Counted from the first letter of the stretch, positions 42,417-50,976 are shown. The stretch: DNA of 60,737 nucleotides from Bacillota bacterium (GCA_023409435.1 JAEYHP010000117.1:1-60737), one strand, 5' to 3'. Numbers and translations: made by a program. Notes: a model not told the origin generated them from the letters alone.

Positions 42417-43235
42417 CTACTGAAAAACCGCCTGCAGGCTTTCAAAGCAGTATGCGTTTACGAATTCCGCCGAGGGGATACTGAGCGTTTCCAGCGCATA
42501 GGCGCCCTTGTACCTGGTCTCTTCCAGGGCGCGATATACCGCCTTAAAATCGATATCGCCGTAGCCGGGAAGCCCCCGGTGGGAATCCGCGAAGTGCACA
42601 TTCTTTATTTTCCCGGTGGCTGCATGGATCGCCTCTACCATGCCGCCGTCCTCCATGTTGGAATGGAACGTGTCGTACAAAATCCCCACGTTTTCCGGGT
42701 CGCCCAGCTCTTTCAGGAACGAAAGGACGTCGTAGGTGCTGTTGAGCATGCTGGTTTCGGCCTTGTTGATAGGCTCGATCTGGAGCGTGACGCCTTGCTT
42801 CAAAGCATATTCGATGCAGGGGAGAAGCGAGCGCTTCAGGCTCTCAAGCAGCGCCTTTTTGTCCTGCGGTTCAAGCTTGCCGCGCACAAGCCCTATCGTA
42901 ACGTTCGGCGAGTTTAATTCCGCGGAAAGCTCGATATGCCCTTTTATAATCCCTATGGCGCGCGCCCGGATATCCGCATCCATGGAAGATAAAAACAGGC
43001 CGTCCAAGCCATAGATCTGGCCGGTGGATATCGTGGTGGCCGTGAGATGATGGGCTTCAAGCTGCTTATATAGCGCGCGCGCGTTGACCTTATTCGGATA
43101 GGCTATGGCGAGTTCCGCCCCCGTAAAGCCGGTCTCCTCCAAAAATGCCAAAGCGGCGGAAAACGCGCCCGCCGGAAAAGGGGAGAAAATTGTATCGTAT
43201 TGATAGGGGATCGTCTGAGAGAGCTTGTTTTCCAT
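42417..43235 (-). CDS. iolO: TIM-barrel sugar epimerase, likely 5-keto-L-gluconate epimerase (IolO-like)
   Basis: 272-residue AP-endonuclease-2/xylose-isomerase-like TIM barrel. Metal ligands are recognisable in TLQIEPINKAE (Glu), ILYDTFHSN (Asp, His), NVHFADSHRG (His, Asp) and YALETLS (Glu). In the Thermotoga pathway IolO converts 5-keto-L-gluconate to D-tagaturonate; the role here is inferred from sitting between IolN and IolG. An IolE/IolI-type inosose dehydratase or isomerase is the alternative. It lies 69 bases after iolN. Confidence 0.72.
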   Translation of the reverse strand: MENKLSQTIPYQYDTIFSPFPAGAFSAALAFLEETGFTGAELAIAYPNKVNARALYKQLEAHHLTATTISTGQIYGLDGLFLSSMDADIRARAIGIIKGHIELSAELNSPNVTIGLVRGKLEPQDKKALLESLKRSLLPCIEYALKQGVTLQIEPINKAETSMLNSTYDVLSFLKELGDPENVGILYDTFHSNMEDGGMVEAIHAATGKIKNVHFADSHRGLPGYGDIDFKAVYRALEETRYKGAYALETLSIPSAEFVNAYCFESLQAVFQ

Positions 43236-43304
43236 AGGCTCCTCCGTCTCCAGGGTAAAAAGAGGCCGGCTGCAGGAGGCTTCCGGCAGCCGGCCGGTAA
43301 GGAG

Positions 43305-44423
43305 TTACAGCTTGGTGAACGGCCCGCGCATGGGGATTTCGTACACGCTCTTCCAACCTTCGGAGAAGGGCTCCTTGAGGTAAGGCGCCATCTCCGCCTC
43401 GGTGCGCAGCGTGGTCTTTTCCACCGGGGGTACGGTTCCCGGCGGGAACGCGTCGAGTATCTGATCGTTGAGCAAAGTCAGGTACTTGAGTATCGCCACG
43501 ATGGGGCGCTTGGCCTTGCGCGGATCGGAGATGGTGGGGGTGCCCACCACGCCTTCGCGGTTGGTGGCCATTTCGATGGAGGCATGGCCTTCGCCTTCGC
43601 TCCAGCGGTGCGGGCGGCGATAGGGCTCAATGGATTTATCGAAATGCCCGTCGGGCAGGTAGGTTTCGCCCCACTTGTCTTCCGCGACGCTCATATCCAC
43701 CATGTCCTTAAAGAGCAGCAGCGCTACGGAGGTTTCGCACTCGTCGGCGTGGATGAACGTGGTATCCAGGCTGTCCGGCTTGTTGTTGGGGATGAAGAAC
43801 TCGCGCACGGCCCTGTGCCATTCCAGCGTACGGAATATGCCGGGCAGCTGGAAGCGCTTGCAGAATTCCTGGATGGCGCTCTCAAGCATCCACAGATGGC
43901 CGTGGTTGTTGATGAGTATGATCTTGCGGAAGCCGTCGTTCCAGAGACCGAGCATCATATAGATGAGGGTTTCGACCACGACTTCATGCGGCATGTTGAT
44001 GGTGCCGGGCATGCCAATGTGGTGGTACGGATGGCCGCCATAGTTGAGCGCCGGGAACGCGAGGTTGATTTCGCGGCCCTGCTTGGCGGTGTAGCGGCGC
44101 AGGCCTTCGAGTATCTGGGTGACCATGAAGGTGTCAAGGCCGGTGTTCGCATGCAGGCCATGGTTTTCGGTGCAGCCGATGGGAACGAACACGATGTCGT
44201 TCTTGCGGCGCTTTTCGATGACATGTGCGCGCGGCGTGTTCTGGATATAGGTGCCGGCCTTGCCGAGTTCGGATTCGGCCGGGATGCCGTATTCCTTGAG
44301 CGCTTCGTCGATCTGCTCCTCGGTCATGTCCCAGACTTCCTTCTTGAGACGGCCGACGGTGGTGTCCTCGAACATGATGCCGGGCATATCCGTCATCAGC
44401 CAATTGATTTGTTGTTTTGCCAT
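43305..44423 (-). CDS. iolN: Creatininase-family hydrolase, likely 3-dehydro-scyllo-inosose hydrolase (IolN)
   Basis: 372-residue metal-dependent hydrolase of the creatininase superfamily with the metal site IGCTENHGLHANTGLD (E86, H88, D97), the NNHGH motif near residue 170 and a glutamate in HADECETS. It is longer than creatininase itself (about 260) and fits the length of Thermotoga IolN, which opens the ring of a diketo-inositol to 5-keto-L-gluconate. It is 18 bases downstream of the zinc dehydrogenase gene. A long open frame on the opposite strand here is only a shadow of this GC-rich gene. Confidence 0.8.
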   Translation of the reverse strand: MAKQQINWLMTDMPGIMFEDTTVGRLKKEVWDMTEEQIDEALKEYGIPAESELGKAGTYIQNTPRAHVIEKRRKNDIVFVPIGCTENHGLHANTGLDTFMVTQILEGLRRYTAKQGREINLAFPALNYGGHPYHHIGMPGTINMPHEVVVETLIYMMLGLWNDGFRKIILINNHGHLWMLESAIQEFCKRFQLPGIFRTLEWHRAVREFFIPNNKPDSLDTTFIHADECETSVALLLFKDMVDMSVAEDKWGETYLPDGHFDKSIEPYRRPHRWSEGEGHASIEMATNREGVVGTPTISDPRKAKRPIVAILKYLTLLNDQILDAFPPGTVPPVEKTTLRTEAEMAPYLKEPFSEGWKSVYEIPMRGPFTKL

Positions 44424-44441
44424 TTTACTGTCCTCCGGGAT

Positions 44442-45641
44442 TTATTTGTCCATGATGCAGGTGATCTTGCAGTTGGAACGGTCGGTGCGCAGGGCGACGA
44501 TGTTTTCGGGTACGTCGTCGAGCTTGATGCGCTTGGTGATCATGGGCAGCATATCCATGCCGCTCGCCATGCACTGGATGACGCGCGGGAACGTACCGTT
44601 GCCGGAATGGCCCTGTGCGCCGACCATGCGGGCGCAGCGGACCTGCAGCACTTCGCCGGTGACGGGCATCTTGGCTTCGGCGCGGGCAACGACCACGATG
44701 GTAGCGTTGAGCGTGCGGCCTTCCCAGATCGCCTTCTCGATGCCGGGATACACGATGGTGGGAAGACCCGTGGCTTCGAGATAGAGGGAGGCGCCCATGC
44801 CGTCCGTCAGGCGGAGCACTTCTTCGGCAAAGTCAACCTTGGTGGGATCGATGACGTAATCGGCGCCCAGCTTCTTGGCGAGCTCTGCGCGTTCCTTCTG
44901 GGGTTCGCTCATAATTAAGGTTGCAGCGCCCTGGCGCTTGAGTATGGAACAGGCCGCGAGGCCGACCGGGCCGCCGCCGCAGATCACGACGTTGTCGCCG
45001 GGGCGGATGCCGCCGCCGCGCGCGATAACCGCGTTGTACGCGACGCTGCAGGGTTCGACGAGGGAACCGGCGAGGAATATGTCTTCTTCGTTCTTGTACT
45101 GGCGGCGGAGGGGTTCAAGGCTCCAGAGGCAGCGATCCGGCAGCACGATGTATTCGGAGAACGCGCCGTTTACGTTGAAGCCGATTTCATCCAGACGCTC
45201 GCAGTGGTTGGGGTTGCCGTCCGCGCAGGGCTGGCAGGAGCCGCACCAGAGCATTTCTTCGGCGCAAACCAGTTCGCCGCCCTTGAAAGGCTTGTTGGTG
45301 ACCTTGTCCTTGGCGCCCGGGCCGCTCTTTACGACAACGCCGGAAAGCTCATGGCCGAGTATGCAGGGGAAGCCGGTGAGGCCGGGGTAATAAATGTAGC
45401 CGTCGGCCTGGGGCTGGGCCATATGCACGTCGCTGCCGCAGATGCCGCAGGCCCTGAGCTTGATGAGCACCTGTCCGGGGCCAGGTTCCGGGATGTCATA
45501 TTCGCGGATATCGAGTTTGGGATCTTTCCATACCAGGCTGCCGAGATAGGTCTGTACCTGGTCGATGTCCTTGGAGCCCAGCTTGAACCCGGGCTTGGGC
45601 GCCCATGTCGCGCTCAGGGTAACGCCTCTCATTTTTGCCAT
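44442..45641 (-). CDS. iolM: Zinc-dependent dehydrogenase, likely scyllo-inosose 3-dehydrogenase (IolM)
   Basis: 399-residue medium-chain alcohol dehydrogenase. The catalytic zinc site is CGICGSD with GHELSG; the structural zinc site is CGSCQPCADGNPNHC; the NAD-binding loop is CGGGPVGL. The extended N-terminus of about 40 residues before the GroES-like domain is longer than in typical members. As first gene of the operon it would oxidise scyllo-inosose to the diketo form that IolN cleaves. AAAGGAG precedes the ATG. The promoter and operator lie at 45824-45876. Confidence 0.8.
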   Translation of the reverse strand: MAKMRGVTLSATWAPKPGFKLGSKDIDQVQTYLGSLVWKDPKLDIREYDIPEPGPGQVLIKLRACGICGSDVHMAQPQADGYIYYPGLTGFPCILGHELSGVVVKSGPGAKDKVTNKPFKGGELVCAEEMLWCGSCQPCADGNPNHCERLDEIGFNVNGAFSEYIVLPDRCLWSLEPLRRQYKNEEDIFLAGSLVEPCSVAYNAVIARGGGIRPGDNVVICGGGPVGLAACSILKRQGAATLIMSEPQKERAELAKKLGADYVIDPTKVDFAEEVLRLTDGMGASLYLEATGLPTIVYPGIEKAIWEGRTLNATIVVVARAEAKMPVTGEVLQVRCARMVGAQGHSGNGTFPRVIQCMASGMDMLPMITKRIKLDDVPENIVALRTDRSNCKITCIMDK

Positions 45642-45823
45642 GTTCTTTGCTCTCCTTTGATTTTATTGTTTCAGGATTTGTCCGTCCCGGAGAATACGAA
45701 GCGGTAACTAGAGAAATGCATGATAAATGTTGCTGCTTCCGGCCGTGATACGCTGACATTAACAACGCTGTTTCTGCTACAATAGCGGACATCTGTTAAA
45801 AGCGCTAAAAAAATGATTTAAAA

Positions 45824-45876
45824 TGAAAACGTTTGCAATTTTCTTCATTATAAATCTGCGCAAAGCTCACTGTCAA
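45824..45876 (-). promoter_or_regulatory. Promoter and operator of the inositol operon
   Basis: On the minus strand: TTGACA (45871-45876), 18-base spacer, TATAAT (45847-45852), then the operator (45824-45837, plus-strand TGAAAACGTTTGCA) just past the start of transcription. The site matches the catabolite-responsive element consensus TGWAARCGYTWNCW at every position, so CcpA as well as the LacI protein encoded divergently could bind it. Confidence 0.85.
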
Positions 45877-45952
45877 GCACATACGACAAAATATTTCATT
45901 GTTATTTCTTGCACAGATGGAGCATATGCGGCCTCAAATTAAAATCCTGGCA

Positions 45953-46024
45953 TTGACAAGCCTGACACACCGTAGTACGCTTTAAAAAATATGTGGTACG
46001 GCAGAAAAATTGCAAGCGTTTACA
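45953..46024 (+). promoter_or_regulatory. Promoter and operator of the third LacI regulator
   Basis: TTGACA (45953-45958), 17-base spacer and a weak -10 TACGCT (45976-45981); downstream is the operator TGCAAGCGTTTACA (46011-46024). The arrangement, divergent from the inositol operon promoter with an operator on each side, is typical of a regulator controlling both itself and its target. The rest of the 407-base gap shows no coding frame. Confidence 0.68.
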
Positions 46025-46048
46025 AAACGGTGAAGCGAGGATAAGAAA

Positions 46049-47122
46049 ATGACAGTTGACGGCAGAAAAGAGAAGCCTGTCACGATCAAGGATATCGCAA
46101 AACTCGCGGATGTTTCCTATGCGACGGTCTCGCGGGCACTTTCGGGCAACCCTGCCGTAAAGGAAAAGACGCGCAAGCTCATTTTGGATATTTGCGAGCG
46201 GGAGGGATATACGGCAAACGACGTGGCGCGTTCTATGGTGATGAAGAAGACAAATCTCCTGGGCGTCATACTGCCGAGCATCGATAACCCGTTTATGTCG
46301 GAATTGGCTTACCATATCGAATGTATCGCGCGCGAACAGAACTACAATATTATACTCTGCAATTCGTCCGGCAACATGAAAATCGAAGAGCAGGTTTTCA
46401 TGCTGCTGCTGGGGCGCCAGGTGGATGGCATATTGCTGCTCCCTTCCTGCAAAGGCAGTTATGACAACCTAAAAAAGTATTTCAGCAAGGTACCCACCGT
46501 ATTTGTCAACGAAAACCTGGAGGATGTCCCCGAAAGCTATGTCGTGGTGGACAATTACCGCGGAACCTGCATGGCGACCGAATATCTACTTAGCCTCGGG
46601 CACCGTGATATTTTATACTTCGGACGCAGCCTCACCACTTCGACGCATACGCTGCGCGCCAAGGGATATCAGGATACGTGCGAGAAGAACGGCATTGCGC
46701 CGCTGTTCTGGGATAACGTCTCGGATATCACCTCCATTGAAACCGGGTATGAAATGGCAAAAGAGCTGTTCGCCGCAAAAAAAGATTACTCCGCCATCGT
46801 TGCAGGTACGGATACGCTGGCGCTGGGGGTGATCAAGGCAGCCGACGAACGCGGCTTAAATATCCCGCAGGATATTTCCCTGATTGGGTTCGATAACATC
46901 CGCTATACGGAGCTTCCCAAAATCAATCTGACGACAATCGAGCAGCCCAAGTCCATGATGGCCGAAGTGGCGGTGACCATGCTGATCAACAAAATTCAGA
47001 GCGATTATCGGGGTTATACGCACCGGATATTGACGCCTACGCTGATTAAGCGCAACACCTGTATTCCGGAAAAGGGATACCGGCAGCAATTAGAATCCGG
47101 CGCGGCGCAAAGGCGGCGCTGA
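46049..47122 (+). CDS. LacI-family transcriptional regulator of the inositol operon (third)
   Basis: 357-residue repressor with helix-turn-helix VTIKDIAKLADVSYATVSRA near residues 11-30 and a ligand domain nearly parallel to the second LacI protein (DNPFMSELAYHIE, GRQVDGILLLPS, YVVVDNYRGT, SLIGFDNIRYTELPKINLTTIEQPK). The N-terminus has about ten extra residues and the C-terminus ends in a basic tail (QRRR). Divergence from iolM and two operators in the shared region make it the probable iol repressor (inference). Confidence 0.93.
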   Translation: MTVDGRKEKPVTIKDIAKLADVSYATVSRALSGNPAVKEKTRKLILDICEREGYTANDVARSMVMKKTNLLGVILPSIDNPFMSELAYHIECIAREQNYNIILCNSSGNMKIEEQVFMLLLGRQVDGILLLPSCKGSYDNLKKYFSKVPTVFVNENLEDVPESYVVVDNYRGTCMATEYLLSLGHRDILYFGRSLTTSTHTLRAKGYQDTCEKNGIAPLFWDNVSDITSIETGYEMAKELFAAKKDYSAIVAGTDTLALGVIKAADERGLNIPQDISLIGFDNIRYTELPKINLTTIEQPKSMMAEVAVTMLINKIQSDYRGYTHRILTPTLIKRNTCIPEKGYRQQLESGAAQRRR

Positions 47123-47141
47123 GGGTCAGTGGTTATATAAG

Positions 47142-48791
47142 TCATTCCTCATGCAATACAGGCCGGCGGTATTCGTCACAAAACCGGAACCGGATGACGA
47201 TATCGCCGCCTTCATGCACTTCCACGCGCTCCACAAGCGCGGCAAGCAGTTCGCGCGTCAAAGTATCAATCGTTCCGTTTTGTTTCAGGCAATAAAGAAG
47301 CAGGTCCTGCGTTCCGGCCTGTTTTCCCATATCGGTTTTTTCTTGATACAGATTTTTTAAAATATCGTTCAACCGCAGCATTCGGTGTGAATACTCCTCC
47401 TTCATGGTCCGATATTCCTCGCGGGAGATGTCGCCCTCTTTCCAATCCTCGTATAGATGTTGCTGATAGCGCGCAATTTTCTGAAGTTCCGCTTCCCGGT
47501 CTTTGATTTGCATATCGAGCTGTATGGCCTGGCCTTTGGGCGCGGGGGCCGCATCCACCGCGGCAATAAGCGCATCCGTTTCTACGCCAATAACAATCTG
47601 TTGTTGTATGGCGAGCAGCACGGCTTCTTCCAGCCGGACGTGCCGGATTGTGTGTTTGGTGCATGCCGCCTTGGAGCGGTTCTTGTAGGTGGAACAATAA
47701 TACCGCACGTCCTGCCCCGCATGCGCCGTATGGCGGCTTAGCCCCATGCCGCAGTCCGCGCAGCGCAAAAAGCCGCAAAACAGATACAGTTGCCCGCTGT
47801 TTGGCGCGGCCCGGGTATCCCGCGTTTGCAGCGCCAATGCTTTTTCAAAGATATCCCGGGCAATGACCGGCTCGTGCGTTCCTTCGACGATAAACCAATC
47901 TTCCTTGGGCGTCGCAGCCTGGGTATGGATTTTGTAGCTTTTTACCCGGTACCTGCCCTGTACCATATCGCCGACATACGTTTGATCCTTGAGTATGCCG
48001 GCCACGGTGCGGAGGCTCCACAACGGCTGCTTGCTCATATTGGGGTTCTGATAGCGCATGCCCTTGCTGCGTTTATACAGCGACGGGCAGAGGACGCCGA
48101 GTTCATTGAGCTTATGCACAATGCCGTTCTTGCTCATTCCCCCGAGAAACCATAAAAAAATCTGTACTACCACCTGCGCCGCCTCTTCATCCACGACGAA
48201 GCGGCTTTTGTCTCTAGGGTCCTTACAATATCCATACGGGGCAAACGCACCGATAAACTGCCCCCTTCTCCGCTTCATGTCAAATACCTGGCGCACCTTT
48301 AACGAGGTTTCCCGGCAATGGTTGTCGTTGATGACCCCCTGTATGGGGACGGCGATGTTGTTCATCATATCCGGGTCCCGGTAACTGTCCAGAGGGGGCA
48401 GACCCAGGGAAATAAACCGCACGTCATGGCGCGGGAAAAACTCCTCTAAGAAATACCCCTGATCGGCGTAATTGCGAAACGGACGGGAGAGGTCCTTGAC
48501 AATGACCATATTCACCTTTTTGGCCTCTACATCGGCCAGTAAGCGTTTAAAACCGGTACGGTCATAGTCCGTGCCGGTCATGCCGTCGTCAATATAACTA
48601 TCATAAAGCAAGTAGTTGTCCGCATCCTCCTGCCTGAGCCGTTCGATATGCTGCAGCAGCAATTCCCGCTGGTTCTTTACGCTCAGGCTTTCATCATTCC
48701 CGTCTTCTTTGGAAAGCCGGATATAGAGCCCGGCGATCCATGTTTTTTGCCCGGCAGCTTTTGTGGCGTTGTTCGGGCTTTTTCTTGCCAT
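47142..48791 (-). CDS. Large serine recombinase
   Basis: 549-residue site-specific recombinase. The resolvase domain has GLYIRLSKED with the catalytic serine near residue 27, and KDLSRPFRNY, a variant of the common SRFGRNY. A Recombinase domain follows (APYGYCKDP), then a zinc-ribbon FLRCADCGMGL with the second cysteine pair, and a coiled-coil C-terminus (QIKDREAELQKIARYQQ). Such enzymes integrate or excise elements. No other element genes were seen apart from the DUF6870-like gene upstream, so this is a remnant, a minimal element or a domesticated recombinase. Confidence 0.93.
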   Translation of the reverse strand: MARKSPNNATKAAGQKTWIAGLYIRLSKEDGNDESLSVKNQRELLLQHIERLRQEDADNYLLYDSYIDDGMTGTDYDRTGFKRLLADVEAKKVNMVIVKDLSRPFRNYADQGYFLEEFFPRHDVRFISLGLPPLDSYRDPDMMNNIAVPIQGVINDNHCRETSLKVRQVFDMKRRRGQFIGAFAPYGYCKDPRDKSRFVVDEEAAQVVVQIFLWFLGGMSKNGIVHKLNELGVLCPSLYKRSKGMRYQNPNMSKQPLWSLRTVAGILKDQTYVGDMVQGRYRVKSYKIHTQAATPKEDWFIVEGTHEPVIARDIFEKALALQTRDTRAAPNSGQLYLFCGFLRCADCGMGLSRHTAHAGQDVRYYCSTYKNRSKAACTKHTIRHVRLEEAVLLAIQQQIVIGVETDALIAAVDAAPAPKGQAIQLDMQIKDREAELQKIARYQQHLYEDWKEGDISREEYRTMKEEYSHRMLRLNDILKNLYQEKTDMGKQAGTQDLLLYCLKQNGTIDTLTRELLAALVERVEVHEGGDIVIRFRFCDEYRRPVLHEE

Positions 48792-48828
48792 GCTGCCTCC
48801 CGCCCCACTAGGAACAGTGATCGAATAG

Positions 48829-49080
48829 TCATAAGCTCTTTTTTTGCATGCAATGCCGCATCAGGAGTTGCTGCAGAGAAGGCGCGCCCGGCGTAAATTC
48901 CACTTTGACGCCGGTCTCTCCGCACCGAAAACGGGAGGGATTTTTGATTTCCGTAAGATAACGCTCCATCCGTTGCTCCTTGGGCAGCGTACTGTCAACC
49001 GCTATGTTTTTTGCATCTACCCACCAGGCTTTGTCTGTAAAATCCGAACCGGTGCCGCCCATGCGTTCAAACCGCTCCAA
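48829..49080 (-). CDS. DUF6870-like small protein
   Basis: 83-residue protein starting at a TTG with AAAGGAGG eight bases upstream. It contains DSTLPKEQRMERYLTEIKNP, FRCGETGVKVEFT and SLQQLLMRHC, the pattern of small proteins (DUF6870) found in mobile regions of Clostridia, often next to recombinases. It precedes the recombinase by 37 bases on the same strand. Its ribosome site lies in the same few bases where the divergent collagen-like gene should have its own leader. Confidence 0.72.
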   Translation of the reverse strand: MERFERMGGTGSDFTDKAWWVDAKNIAVDSTLPKEQRMERYLTEIKNPSRFRCGETGVKVEFTPGAPSLQQLLMRHCMQKKSL

Positions 49081-49109
49081 GGGATACCCCTCCTTTGCCG
49101 GGATGTAGT

Positions 49110-49949
49110 ATGTATATGCGGGCCGCCGTTCTTAATATACATGGCCCCACCGGTCCCACCGGACCGACTGGCGATACCGGACCGACTGGACCTACAGGCG
49201 CTACCGGCCCCACGGGTGATACAGGGCCTACAGGACCTACCGGGCCCACGGGCGACACCGGGCCCACGGGCGACACCGGGCCTACGGGCGATACCGGACC
49301 GACTGGACCTACAGGTACTACCGGCCCCACCGGTCCCACGGGCGACACCGGGCCTACCGGTCCCACCGGCCCCACCGGCCCAACGGGTGATACCGGGCCT
49401 ACCGGAGATACCGGTCCTACTGGGCCCACCGGCCCCACTGGTCCTACCGGTCCCACCGGTCCTACTGGGTCCACGGGTGATACTGGTCCTACCGGACCCA
49501 CCGGACCCACGGGTGATACCGGGCCCACCGGACCTGCCGTGCTGCTGCTAGGGCTGCAGGCGCAATATCAGGACGCCGAAGTCGCGACCCTCGCCGACGG
49601 GGATGCGGTTCCCTTTAACACGCTCATCAACAATGTAAGCCCGGATATGACGCTCAATGCGGGAACCGGGGAAATTACGATTACCGCGCCGGGGAACTAT
49701 TATGTGAGCTGGTGGATTTCGCTGGACGGTTCGACCGTCGCGACATTCATCACGTTCTCGCTGGAGCTTGACGGCACGGCGCTGTCCTCCGCCGCCATGC
49801 CTTTATTGACCGGGCAGCTGACGGGCTCAGATCTGATTACTGTTACAACTGTGCCTGCCGTGCTGACGGTAAATAACGCCACCGGCAACGATGTCTTCAC
49901 CGGAAATACGGCCATACAGGCGAACATCGCGGTGGTGCAGGTGTCGTAA
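49110..49949 (+). CDS. Collagen-like (Gly-Pro-Thr repeat) protein with a C-terminal BclA-like domain
   Basis: About 279 residues. A short head (MYMRAAVLNIH) leads into about 44 Gly-X-Thr triplets (GPT and GDT). Then comes a C-terminal beta-rich domain of about 135 residues (ALQAQ-type opening LLLGLQAQYQDAEV, PGNYYVSWWISLDGS, GNTAIQANIAVVQVS) as in BclA/exosporium proteins. The start is uncertain: TTG 49095, ATG 49110 and ATG 49116 are in frame and none has a good ribosome site. The DUF6870-like gene begins 30 bases away in the other direction, leaving no room for a separate promoter. The head-to-tail order is the reverse of that in the gene at 6313. Confidence 0.85.
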   Translation: MYMRAAVLNIHGPTGPTGPTGDTGPTGPTGATGPTGDTGPTGPTGPTGDTGPTGDTGPTGDTGPTGPTGTTGPTGPTGDTGPTGPTGPTGPTGDTGPTGDTGPTGPTGPTGPTGPTGPTGSTGDTGPTGPTGPTGDTGPTGPAVLLLGLQAQYQDAEVATLADGDAVPFNTLINNVSPDMTLNAGTGEITITAPGNYYVSWWISLDGSTVATFITFSLELDGTALSSAAMPLLTGQLTGSDLITVTTVPAVLTVNNATGNDVFTGNTAIQANIAVVQVS

Positions 49950-49986
49950 CCATTGACCAACTGCGTTTAAAGTCAGGCATATGAAA

Positions 49987-50016
49987 AGCGCCCCTTCCCA
50001 AACGGGAAGGGGCGCT
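49987..50016. terminator. Bidirectional terminator between collagen-like gene and uppP
   Basis: AGCGCCCCTTCCC, loop AAAC, GGGAAGGGGCGCT: a perfect 13-bp stem. A-rich sequence precedes and a T-rich stretch (ATATTCTTT) follows it, so it can end both converging transcripts. Confidence 0.88.
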
Positions 50017-50039
50017 ATATTCTTTGAGCTGTAATCTGA

Positions 50040-50834
50040 TCAGAACGGCCGGGCAAAGAACCAGTTTGTAATAAACTGATCCAACAGTATGAGCACGCCA
50101 AGCGTCGCCACATAATAGATGAACGGGGTTAGACGCTTGCTTTTGATGATGCGCAGCATCAGCCGCACAGCAAAATAGCCCGCCACTCCAGCCATAGCCA
50201 TGCCCGCGAGAACAAACGTCCAGTTAACGTCCCCCAGGCCGCTTTCCAAAAGATCCGGCACCTCAAACACGAAGGAGCCCACGATGGCGGGTATGGAGAG
50301 CAAAAAGGAAAAATCCGCGGCTTCTTTCCTCTCCATTTTGCAGTATAGCGCCCCGGCGATGGTTGCGCCGGATCTCGAAACGGCGGGAAGTATGGAAACG
50401 CTCTGCATGACGCCAATGATAAGCGCATCCCCCGGACGCATGGTCTGCATATTTTTGCGGCCCTTCTTTGCGCGCTGCGCAAACCATAGAATGAGGGCAG
50501 TCAGGAGAAATTCAAAGCCGAGAAGATTGCCCTTGTACGATTCCTCGATCAGATCTTTCAAAAAAATCGCGGCCAATACGGTGGGAATGAGCGCAATAAG
50601 AAGCATCAGCGTTTTCTTTTGGAACGGATGGCGGATGATATCCCACAATTCCTTATAATATACGACAAGTAAAGCAATCAGCGTGCCGATATGCAGCATG
50701 ATGGTAAAAAACAGCGTTCCCTGCTCCACGCCAAACAGGTTGTTCAACAGCACCAGATGGCCGGAGCTTGAAACCGGCAAAAATTCCGTAATGCCCTGAA
50801 CAAGGCCCAACAACAGCGCGATCCAAATCGTCAT
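50040..50834 (-). CDS. uppP: Undecaprenyl-diphosphatase (bacitracin resistance)
   Basis: UppP removes a phosphate from undecaprenyl diphosphate to recycle the lipid carrier of cell-wall synthesis and gives bacitracin tolerance. The start is set at MTIWIALLLGLVQGITEF with GAGGGG upstream (264 residues, typical). The conserved (E)GITEFLPVSSSGHL motif, with its catalytic glutamate, and VSRSGATIAGAL are intact, with about eight membrane helices. It stands alone between two terminators. Confidence 0.96.
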   Translation of the reverse strand: MTIWIALLLGLVQGITEFLPVSSSGHLVLLNNLFGVEQGTLFFTIMLHIGTLIALLVVYYKELWDIIRHPFQKKTLMLLIALIPTVLAAIFLKDLIEESYKGNLLGFEFLLTALILWFAQRAKKGRKNMQTMRPGDALIIGVMQSVSILPAVSRSGATIAGALYCKMERKEAADFSFLLSIPAIVGSFVFEVPDLLESGLGDVNWTFVLAGMAMAGVAGYFAVRLMLRIIKSKRLTPFIYYVATLGVLILLDQFITNWFFARPF

Positions 50835-50944
50835 AAAAATTCCCCTCCCGAGGCGGGGCAACCGACAACCCCATCATTTCGTTTCACTTAGCTAATGATA
50901 TGCCGTGAATGAGTCATTTACAAGCCCGGCTTTCCTTTGCAAAA

Positions 50945-50976
50945 AAAAGCGTCCCGTGTAAAAACGGGACGCTTTT
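50945..50976 (-). terminator. Intrinsic terminator of the SH3-repeat gene
   Basis: On the minus strand AAAAGCGTCCCG pairs with CGGGACGCTTTT and runs into a longer T-run, just after the stop of the SH3-repeat gene. Confidence 0.88.

Noticed and set aside
43200..44918. 572-codon plus-strand open frame opposite iolO, iolN and iolM
   Set aside because: It is antisense to three genes with clear catalytic motifs, has no family resemblance and lies in GC-rich sequence that keeps shadow frames open.
47142..49080. A complete integrative element or prophage around the serine recombinase
   Set aside because: Only the recombinase and one small gene were found, flanked directly by the LacI and collagen-like genes, and no att-like direct repeats were seen by eye.
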